NCBI GenBank assembly: GCA_903873705.1
Contig: CAIQPK010000069.1
Coordinates: forward strand, 38,647-102,646
DNA: 64,000 nucleotides
Direction of reading: 5' to 3'
Origin: an uncultured Acidobacteriota bacterium
GTDB lineage: Bacteria; Acidobacteriota; Terriglobia; Terriglobales; Acidobacteriaceae
Part shown: positions 58,301-64,000 of the stretch, piece by piece
Position numbering within the stretch: the first letter of the stretch is position 1
How the letters are laid out: each line of letters begins with the position of its first letter
The notes under the pieces: generated by a model
Seen by the model: the letters and a program-made list of their open reading frames with translations, nothing else
What the model was told of the DNA's origin: nothing
Databases searched by the model: none
Position numbers and translations under genes: made by a program

Positions 58301-60145
58301 TGCCTGGTGGAGAATTACAAGGCGCGGAATACCGATGGAGTGCATGACCTGCTGTTGCGGCTGGGAGATTTGACGCGAGCGGAGCTGGCGGCTCGGTGCG
58401 TGTCGGAGGATGTGGCTGAGAGTATCAGCAGGCTGATAAAGGCTCGGCGAGTGCTGGAGTTGATGGTTGGGGGCGAGAAGCGGCTGATGGCCGTGGAGGA
58501 TGCGGCGCGGTTCCGTGATGCGTTGGGTGTGCCGCTGCCGCCGGGATTGCCGACGGCTTTCCTGGAGAAAAGTGCCGATGCGCTGCTGGATATTGTGCGG
58601 CGCTTTGCAAGGACACATGCGCCCTTCACGACCGCGGATGTGGCGCGACGGTACGCGCTTTCGAATGCCAGTGTGGAGGCGGTGCTGCAGCGTTTGGTGC
58701 AGCTGGGACGCGTGGTTGAGGGAGGGTTCAGACCGGGGGGTGTGAACCGCGAGTGGATCGATGCGGAGGTGTTGCGGGCGATCCGGCGCAAGTCTCTTGC
58801 GAGGCTGAGGAAAGAGATTGAGCCGGTGGAACAGCGCACGCTCGCGCGGCTGTTTACGCGGTGGCAGGGCGTGGTGCAGCCGCGGCGAGGGCTCGACGCG
58901 CTGCTGGATACGATTGAGAATTTGCAGGGGGCGCCGCTGCCGGCATCGCTGCTGGAGACGGAGATTTTGCCGGCGCGGATAACGGGATATCAGCCTGCTG
59001 ATATGGACACATTGATTGCGGCCGGAGAAGTCGTCTGGGTAGGTTTCGATCCACTGGGTGAGCGCGATGGGCGCGTGGGACTTTATCTGGCGGAGAAGCT
59101 GCCGCTGTTGTGGCGGCCCAAGAGTGCTGATGAAGAGTTGAGTGAGCGGGAGCGGCTGATTGTGGATTATCTGCGTGGGCACGGGGCTTCGTTTTTTCAG
59201 ACGCTGCATGATGGATTGGGTGGCGGGTATCCGGGTGAGACGCTGGAGGCTTTGTGGTCGCTTGTCTGGCGAGGGCTGCTGACCAACGACGCGCTGCATG
59301 CGCTGCGTGCTTACTGTGAGAGGCCAGCGACGAGTGGGCGGTCGAAACCGGCGCGGCGGATGCATAACCAGGCGGGGTTTCGCTCCAGAAGGACAACGCC
59401 GCCCACGGCGCAGGGCCGATGGAGTTTGAATGCGGTGGCGTTTGACGGGACGCGCAATACTACGGCATGGAGTCATGCGATTGCGCAGCAGTTGCTGACG
59501 CGATATGGCGTGGTGTTTCGTGAAACGGCCCATGCAGAGAATCTGCCCGGTGGGTTTTCGGCGGTTTATGACGTGTTGAAGGCTATGGAGGAGAGTGGGC
59601 GCGTGCGCCGCGGCTATTTCGCTGCGGACCTTGGCGCGGTGCAGTTTGCGATGCCGGCGGCGGTGGACTTGCTGCGGTCGCTGCGGGTGACTGGGAATGA
59701 TGAGCAGACGGAGGTGGTGATGCTGGCCGCGACGGACCCGGCTAATCCTTATGGCGCATTGCTGCGGTGGCCGGCGGCACCGGAGGAGGGGTCGTCGTTG
59801 ACGCGGAGTGTGGGGGCGCGCGTTGTTTTGGTGGATGGCGCGTTGACAGCTTATCTGCGGCGCGGTAATTCGAACGTGCAGGTAATGCTGCCGGAGGAAG
59901 AGCCGCAGCGGTCGCGTGTGGGACGTGCGCTGGCGGAGTTTTTTGTGGCCCAGGTGCAGAAGCTGGAGTCGGATGGCGGCGAGCGGGGGAGGGGTGGATT
60001 GTTGATTACGAGCGTGAACGGGGTGGCGGTGGCCGGGCATCCGATGGCGAAGTATCTGCTGGATGCGGGGTTTGTGGCCGCGCCGCTGGGGTTCAATGTG
60101 CGGCGTGGTTTGCCGCGGCTGCCTGGAGCCGTGGTTCATGCCTGA
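55373..60145 (+). CDS. lhr: Lhr-like large ATP-dependent helicase
   Basis: 1590 residues from GTG 55373. A superfamily 2 helicase: ELFHPITAAWFRAVFEDVTP (Q-motif region), Walker A LILAPTGTGKTLTAFLW (~70), VLYISPLKALAVDVERNL, ITTPESLYLLL, Walker B IIDEIHALVPTKRGAHL (~195), LGLSATQRPL-like GLSATQ, VCTSSLELGIDMGAVDLV and QRIGRAGHQVG (~440). The ~900-residue C-terminal part matches full-length Lhr. Mycobacterial Lhr unwinds RNA:DNA hybrids and is DNA-damage-inducible. It overlaps the nei-type gene by 8 bp. Strongly G-rich third codon positions. Confidence 0.93.
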   Translation: MRLAKVAKIADKSAPRKRSAKPQSAAVGGDVLELFHPITAAWFRAVFEDVTPPQREGWPAISRGESTLILAPTGTGKTLTAFLWCLDKLMLRTPADKTERGCRVLYISPLKALAVDVERNLRSPLAGMANMAEREGVAVHTPQISVRTGDTSQKERARFARHPGEILITTPESLYLLLTSNAGEGLRSVETVIIDEIHALVPTKRGAHLALSLERLEALCGRPLQRIGLSATQRPLEEVARFLGGAQGLSTTLRSSPDNNAVAGEAESGIGADGSLVEADTVAAGVRYRPVTIVNAGARKVLELTVEVPVEDMAKLGEIQELPSGPAAQGPKRTSIWQSIHPRLLEIVRGRTSTLIFVNARRVAERLAGALNELAGEPIARAHHGSLAAAQRSEIEEMLKAGNIRALVCTSSLELGIDMGAVDLVVQIEAPPSVASGMQRIGRAGHQVGAPSAGIIFPKYRADLIACAAVTQAMHEGLVESTRFLRNPLDVLAQQMVAVIAHPPLPLAEVLRREKRKVSEEDDAPGISYEALLALVRSCANFSGISVGVFDGVLDMLAGRYPSDEFAELRPRVTWDRTRNWLTPRQGVKRIAILNGGTIPDRGLYGVFLSGTHAKPIRVGELDEEMVFEARTGETFVLGASTWRIDEITHDRVLVSPAPGEPGKMPFWHGDQAGRPIEFGRRIGALMRELREMPRSAGIAKLTREHDLDPQAAENVLRYLADQELATGQVPDDRTIVIERVRDELGDWRVCVLTPFGSKIHAPWAMAASAKLKDAGQDVETMWSEDGFVLRFPETDSPPDTDVLLMEPEEASDLVMRQLGSSALFAAKFREAASRALLLPRRRADGRTPLWQQRKRAYDLLSVASRYAEFPMLLEAYRECLRDVFDMPALLETLRAVGTRAIRVHVTDSRTPSPFAGALLFSYVANYIYDGDAPLAERRAQALSIDQDQLRELLGDADLRELLDAGAIEETEEQLQCLVENYKARNTDGVHDLLLRLGDLTRAELAARCVSEDVAESISRLIKARRVLELMVGGEKRLMAVEDAARFRDALGVPLPPGLPTAFLEKSADALLDIVRRFARTHAPFTTADVARRYALSNASVEAVLQRLVQLGRVVEGGFRPGGVNREWIDAEVLRAIRRKSLARLRKEIEPVEQRTLARLFTRWQGVVQPRRGLDALLDTIENLQGAPLPASLLETEILPARITGYQPADMDTLIAAGEVVWVGFDPLGERDGRVGLYLAEKLPLLWRPKSADEELSERERLIVDYLRGHGASFFQTLHDGLGGGYPGETLEALWSLVWRGLLTNDALHALRAYCERPATSGRSKPARRMHNQAGFRSRRTTPPTAQGRWSLNAVAFDGTRNTTAWSHAIAQQLLTRYGVVFRETAHAENLPGGFSAVYDVLKAMEESGRVRRGYFAADLGAVQFAMPAAVDLLRSLRVTGNDEQTEVVMLAATDPANPYGALLRWPAAPEEGSSLTRSVGARVVLVDGALTAYLRRGNSNVQVMLPEEEPQRSRVGRALAEFFVAQVQKLESDGGERGRGGLLITSVNGVAVAGHPMAKYLLDAGFVAAPLGFNVRRGLPRLPGAVVHA

Positions 60146-60986
60146 GGGAGATACCATCTATCGAACGGCGCGGACGCTGGATAAGGCGCTGGGTGGGAAG
60201 GTTGTGACTGGGTTTGAGACGGGGTTGGCTAAACTGGCTCGGGTGAATGATGATGCGCCGCTGGTGGGGCGGGTGGTGGAGAAGGTGGAGGCGCGGGGGA
60301 AGTGGTGCCTGATTTATTTTTCGGGTGATTTGATCCTGGTGACGCACATGCTGATGTCGGGGTCGTGGCATGTGTATCGGGTGGGGGAGAAGTGGTTTCG
60401 GCCGCGGGGGCAGATGAGGGTGGTGGTGTCGTGTGGGGACATGCAGGCGGTGGCGTTCAATGTGCCGGTGGCGGAGTTTCATACGGCCCGGTCGCTGGAA
60501 CGGAGCTCACAGGTGCCTAAATTGGGTGTCGATGTGCTGAGTGGGGAGTACTCGGTGGAGGCGGGCGTGCGAGCGTTGCGGGAACGGGCGCGGACGCATC
60601 CTGATGATGAAGTGGGCGTGGTGCTGCTGAACCAGCGGGTGCTCGCGGGGTTGGGGAATGTGTACAAGAGTGAGGTCGCGTTTGCCGCGGGTGTGAATCC
60701 GTTCCGGGCGATGCGGACGTTGACCGAGCGCGAGATGGAGAAGATGGCCGAGGTGGCTCAGAGGTATATGCGCGCCAATATTGCGAGCGGAGTGAGTGAA
60801 GGGATTGTGACTTATGCGGGGCATCGGCGAACGACTCATGCGATGAATGAGGGCGACCGGGTGTGGGTTTATCGGCGGCGGGGGCAGGAGTGCCGGCGGT
60901 GTGGTGCGGCGATAGAGATGCGGAAGCAGGGTGTGGCGGCGCGGTCTACTTACTGGTGTCCGGGGTGCCAGGTCTTCAGTGAGTAG
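60138..60986 (+). CDS. endonuclease VIII-like DNA glycosylase (Fpg/Nei family)
   Basis: 282 residues from ATG 60138, overlapping lhr by 8 bp (translational coupling). The N-terminal catalytic MPEGDTIYRTARTLDKALGG has Pro2 and Glu3, so it is an AP-lyase glycosylase for oxidised bases. The helix-two-turn-helix is LLNQRVLAGLGNVYKSEVAF (~170), and the zinc finger is ECRRCGAAIEMRKQG plus YWCPGCQ (C4). This order lhr-nei2 is the same as in Mycobacterium tuberculosis (Rv3296-Rv3297), supporting a shared DNA repair role. Confidence 0.93.
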   Translation: MPEGDTIYRTARTLDKALGGKVVTGFETGLAKLARVNDDAPLVGRVVEKVEARGKWCLIYFSGDLILVTHMLMSGSWHVYRVGEKWFRPRGQMRVVVSCGDMQAVAFNVPVAEFHTARSLERSSQVPKLGVDVLSGEYSVEAGVRALRERARTHPDDEVGVVLLNQRVLAGLGNVYKSEVAFAAGVNPFRAMRTLTEREMEKMAEVAQRYMRANIASGVSEGIVTYAGHRRTTHAMNEGDRVWVYRRRGQECRRCGAAIEMRKQGVAARSTYWCPGCQVFSE

Positions 60987-61008
60987 CGAAGACACTGGCA
61001 GTTCCGGA

Positions 61009-63537
61009 TCACTGAGGTTGTTGCGGTTGCTGGGGTTGTTTGTCTTTGCCCAGGCCGAAGAGTTTCTGGAAGACGTTGCGGTGTTTGTTGGGATCGATGG
61101 GCTGGCCGTCGGGGCCGAGTGGGGTGTTGGGGTCGCTGGGGTTGGGTGAGGAGCCGCCCAGGCCGAAGATCTTTTCGCCGAGGGATTGCGTGTCCTGGCC
61201 CATGCGGGAGCAGGTGCCCGCCGGGGCCGTGCCGTCGAGGAAGGCGGCGTACATGGCGTCGGCGGGGCAGGTATCGTCGGCGATGAGGCTGGTGGTGCGG
61301 TCGATGCGGTAGCTGTGGACGCCATCGGGTGGCGTGAAGCTGGTCATGTCAGAGTACTGCGGGAGCTTGATGGCGCGGTTCATGAACTCGGCCCAGATGG
61401 GCGCGGCGGCCTGAGCGCCCTGGAGCTTGATGTCGGTGTAGTCGTCGTTGCCTACCCAGATGATGCAGAGCAGGTTGGAGGAGTAGCCGGCGAACCAGGC
61501 GTCATTGGAGGTGCCGGTTTTGCCGGCGGCGGGGGCCGTGAAGCCGCGGGTGCGGACGGCGGCGGCGGTGCCACGGGCCATTACCCCTTCGAGCAGCGAC
61601 TGGGTGAGGAAAGCGACGCGGGGGTCGAGGACCTGCTTAGCTTCGGGCGCGAAGTCGGCAACGATGTCGCCGTTGGCGCTGCGGACGCTGGTGAGCACCC
61701 ACGGCTTGAGGTGGACGCCGTTGTTCGCGAAGGTGGTGTAGGCGCCGGCCATGTCGATGGGTGTGGCGTTGTAGGTGCCAATGGCCATGGATGGCGTGGG
61801 GCGGGCATTGACGATGCCGGCGGCGTGGGCGAGAGTGGCGACGTTGGAGAGGCCGACCTTCTGCGCGAGCGCGATGGTGGCGATGTTGAGCGAGTGCTCG
61901 ATGGCCGTAGCGGCAGTGACCATGCCGGGGTATTCGCCCTTTTCAAAGTTGCCGGGGACGTAGGGTTTGCTGTCTGTGCCGAAGTTCTGGGGGTCGTCGT
62001 TGAGACGGGTGAGGGCGGTGAAAACGCCGGCACCGTCGAGGCTGGTGCCTTCGAGTGACGAGTTGTACGCCGTGGCGTAGACAAAGGGTTTGAAGATGGA
62101 GCCGGTGGGGCGCTCGGCAACGGCGTGGTTGAGTTGCGAGACGCCGTAGTTGCGGCCACCGACGAGGGCGAGGATCTGGCCGGTGTGGGGGTTGAGCGCC
62201 ACCAGGGCGACCTGCGGGTACATGATCGCGCCGGGCTCGCCCTTGCGGTGGGTGGCGGCGTAGCGCTTGCGGACGAGTTCGTCGACGTTGCGCATGCCGG
62301 CTTCGACGGCCTCGGATGCGGCTTGTTGGAGCTGGGGGTCGAGCGAGGTGTAGATGCGAAGGTTGTCTCTGCTGAGGCCGGCGTCACCGACGCGCTGCAC
62401 GATCTGGTCGTGGACCAGGTCGACGAAGTACGGGGCTTCGCTGGCGTCGACGTTGGGCGGAGCGAGGCGCAGGGGCTCGGCCTTGGCACGTTCGCCTTCG
62501 CTCGAGGTGATGGCGCCGATCTCGACCATCTGGTCGATGACGACGTTGCGGCGTTCGGTGGCGCGGTCGGGATGGCGATAGGGATTGCGGCGGTTGGGGC
62601 TCTGGATCAGGCCCGCAAGCATCGCGCACTCGGCGACGTCGAGCTGGCGAAGGTCTTTGCCGAAGAAGGCCTGGGCGGCTTCGCCGAAGCCGTTGACGGC
62701 GAAGCTGCCGCGCTGGCCGAGGTTGATCTGGTTGGCGTACATCTCGAAGATCTGCTGCTTGTTGAAGCGCGACTCGAGCTGGTACGTGATCATGATCTCT
62801 TCGAGCTTGCGCTTGAGGCGCTTTTCAGGCGTGAGGAAGAAGCCGCGCGCGAGCTGCTGGGTGAGCGTGGAGCCGCCGCAGTTGAGGTGTTGCGAGATGA
62901 GGTCCTGCACACCGCACTTGATGGTGCGGACGTAGTTGATGCCGGAGTGCTCGAAGAAACGATGGTCTTCAATGGCGACGACAGCCTGCACCATCTGCGG
63001 CGGTATGTCTTTGTAGGTGACGAGGCGGCGCTTGGTACGGTTCTTGTCTTCAGAGAGGGCGGTGATGAGCTGGGGCTCGAGCTGGTAGCTCTTGAGGGCC
63101 ACGCCGTTTTCGGCGGTAATGGATTGCACTATCTGTCCGCCTCCGGGGCCGTTGGCGGTGTTGATGGTGGCGCCGTCGGCGGAGTGGAAGCTTTGCGGGC
63201 CGGGCTTGATAAGGACAGTGTTGCTGCGGAGCTCGAAGCTGCCGAGCTGGGGGTTGGCATTGTAGCCAGCCTTGCGGAGCTGCTGGGCGATGCTGGCAGC
63301 AGTGAGCTGCTGGCCGGGACGGACTTCCTGCGGGGCAGCGTAGATCTGCGCTACCTGGGCGAAAAGTGGGCCGTGGGCGAGGCGATCGTCGACGACGTTC
63401 TGATAGTGGTGATAGGCGACCGCAAAGACGATGGCAAAGAGCACCAGGCACGCCATGCCGAGCAGGATGCAGGCGCGGGTGAAGCGCCAGAGGAGCGAAC
63501 GATTTTTGGTGGTGCCGACTTTGAGTTTTACGGGCAT
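61009..63537 (-). CDS. bifunctional class A penicillin-binding protein (PBP1-type)
   Basis: 842 residues. An N-terminal TM anchor (ACILLGMACLVLFAIVFAVA), then a UB2H-like segment (PLFAQVAQIYAAPQEVRPGQ), the GT51 glycosyltransferase (VVAIEDHRFFEHSGINYVRT ~190; GGSTLTQQLARGFFLTPEKR) and a transpeptidase with SxxK in RPTGSIFKPFVYATAY (~480), SxN in IEHSLNIATIAL and KTGT in AGKTGTSNDAWFAGY (~672). It polymerises and crosslinks peptidoglycan in the periplasm. The C-terminal tail is Pro/Gln-rich (KDKQPQQPQQPQ). Confidence 0.95.
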   Translation of the reverse strand: MPVKLKVGTTKNRSLLWRFTRACILLGMACLVLFAIVFAVAYHHYQNVVDDRLAHGPLFAQVAQIYAAPQEVRPGQQLTAASIAQQLRKAGYNANPQLGSFELRSNTVLIKPGPQSFHSADGATINTANGPGGGQIVQSITAENGVALKSYQLEPQLITALSEDKNRTKRRLVTYKDIPPQMVQAVVAIEDHRFFEHSGINYVRTIKCGVQDLISQHLNCGGSTLTQQLARGFFLTPEKRLKRKLEEIMITYQLESRFNKQQIFEMYANQINLGQRGSFAVNGFGEAAQAFFGKDLRQLDVAECAMLAGLIQSPNRRNPYRHPDRATERRNVVIDQMVEIGAITSSEGERAKAEPLRLAPPNVDASEAPYFVDLVHDQIVQRVGDAGLSRDNLRIYTSLDPQLQQAASEAVEAGMRNVDELVRKRYAATHRKGEPGAIMYPQVALVALNPHTGQILALVGGRNYGVSQLNHAVAERPTGSIFKPFVYATAYNSSLEGTSLDGAGVFTALTRLNDDPQNFGTDSKPYVPGNFEKGEYPGMVTAATAIEHSLNIATIALAQKVGLSNVATLAHAAGIVNARPTPSMAIGTYNATPIDMAGAYTTFANNGVHLKPWVLTSVRSANGDIVADFAPEAKQVLDPRVAFLTQSLLEGVMARGTAAAVRTRGFTAPAAGKTGTSNDAWFAGYSSNLLCIIWVGNDDYTDIKLQGAQAAAPIWAEFMNRAIKLPQYSDMTSFTPPDGVHSYRIDRTTSLIADDTCPADAMYAAFLDGTAPAGTCSRMGQDTQSLGEKIFGLGGSSPNPSDPNTPLGPDGQPIDPNKHRNVFQKLFGLGKDKQPQQPQQPQ

Positions 63538-63544
63538 AGAGGCA

Positions 63545-63592
63545 GTGGGTAGTGGGTAGAGGGTAGAGGGTAGTGGGTAGAGGGTAGTATGT
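63545..63592. repeat. tandem tract (AGTGGGT/AGAGGGT units, reverse of CTACCCA type)
   Basis: AGTGGGTAGTGGGTAGAGGG, TAGAGGGTAGTGGGTAGAGG: the reverse complement of the tract at 1378, again directly at a gene end (upstream of the PBP gene). Confidence 0.8.
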
Positions 63593-63892
63593 CCCCCCGC
63601 CCTGTTTTTTTCTTTCGGGCCTTTGTTTTTAGTGGTTTGCAGCGGCCTTGAACTGCAAAGTCTTAGATTCCAGAGATGTTGGATGCAAGATCTTTGGAAT
63701 GATGGTGATACTTCGTTGGGCTCTGGATGGCCTTTTGGCGATGCTTTGAGTAAGACTCTCCTATACCTATTTTAGAGAGTTGCGGGGATTGATGCGCCAC
63801 GGGGTTGTTGGCGGGAAAGGTGCGTGGTTGCTGGGGTTTGGGGGTTTTGCACAGCGGTGGGGGGTTGACAGGATTTTGGGGGCGCCGGGGAG

Positions 63893-63965
63893 AGATACCC
63901 CAGGGGCTGAAGCCCAATTTGTGGTGGTGCTATGAGACCCAAGGCTGAAGCCTTGGGGTACCTCA
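63893..63965. repeat. inverted element D, copy 2 (reverse orientation)
   Basis: TACCCCAGGGGCTGAAGCCC, then TGAGACCCAAGGCTGAAGCC, then TTGGGGTACC. Same arms as 2206-2283 but on the other strand. Flanked inward by a G-rich TTGACAGG tail that mirrors the CCTGTCAA tail of copy 1. Confidence 0.82.
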
Positions 63966-64000
63966 GAAGCAAGAGCAACGGCAAGAACAAGAACAACGGC

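Larger units (their letters stand above)
63538..64000. other. 463-bp repeat-rich, gene-free end of window
   Basis: Contains a tandem tract (63545-63592), a GCCCTG...CGGGCC hairpin with T-runs (~63598-63625), a C/G-rich segment and a reverse copy of element D (63893-63965). I see no credible gene. Confidence 0.7.

Noticed and set aside
58109..60157. 682-codon minus-strand open frame opposite lhr
   Set aside because: Antisense to conserved Lhr sequence and lacks any domain; a consequence of biased third positions.
63598..63625. Terminator at GCCCTGTTTTTTTCTTTCGGGC
   Set aside because: Short stem with a T-rich loop rather than a T-rich tail; it lies upstream of the PBP gene, so there is no transcript for it to end within the window.

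Overview
The window reads like a chromosomal segment of an acidobacterium of the Terriglobia type (Acidobacteriaceae-like). The evidence is lineage-typical content rather than a marker gene: three tandem 'VWFA-related Acidobacterial domain' proteins, a bacillithiol-type deacetylase (BshB1), lipid A/LPS genes (lpxD, an LpxL-like acyltransferase, lptE) showing a Gram-negative envelope, many Tat or Sec signal peptides, high GC, and many short dispersed intergenic repeats. It is mostly housekeeping core. I see no rRNA, tRNA, prophage, insertion sequence or CRISPR array.

Layout. 0-6 kb: 3' end of metG, an exported cupin, a 660-bp repeat-rich gap, TatD nuclease, YajQ, a polyprenyl synthase and an L,D-transpeptidase. 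5.6-8.5 kb (minus): homocysteine methyltransferase/MTHFR fusion, xseB, a tiny unlisted ORF and a zeta-type kinase toxin. 8.7-13.4 kb: a beta-propeller-like lipoprotein, bshB1 and two tandem Tat-exported ferritin-like proteins. 13.4-16.7 kb (minus): a Cys-rich P-loop protein, lpxD, lpxL-like and a SYLF protein. 17-24 kb: dcd, an HU-like protein, priA, a small exported protein, alaX and fbp. 24-31 kb: M24 and CocE-type hydrolases and the three VWFA paralogues. 31-38 kb (minus): holA, lptE, an M1 peptidase, ftsH and tilS. 37.8-48.7 kb: two acetyltransferases, ispD, an SDR, ispF, a TPR protein, a CSS-EAL phosphodiesterase, gltX, a VOC protein and an alpha/beta hydrolase. 48.9-64 kb: a second CSS-EAL protein, a CNT nucleoside transporter, csp, deoA-type phosphorylase and cdd, the lhr-nei pair, a class A PBP and a repeat-rich end.

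Functional themes. Envelope: lpxD, LpxL, LptE, L,D-transpeptidase, PBP and FtsH. Isoprenoids: IspD, IspF and the polyprenyl synthase. DNA replication and repair: PriA, HolA, XseB, Lhr, Nei and TatD. Nucleoside salvage: CNT transporter, phosphorylase and cytidine deaminase. c-di-GMP: two CSS-EAL enzymes and YajQ.

Four genome-scale signals stand out. (1) The plus strand changes from C-rich to G-rich at about 48.7-48.9 kb whatever the gene orientation, as at a replication origin or a rearrangement join. (2) Several families of short repeats occur in gaps, and some lie in frame inside priA and tilS. (3) Many genes have a TANNNT box only 6-7 nt before the start codon, suggesting leaderless mRNAs. 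(4) A 46-codon ORF is translationally coupled to the zeta-like kinase and is a candidate antitoxin. No single dramatic new system is evident; the repeat mosaic, the VWFA trio and the zeta pair are the best leads.
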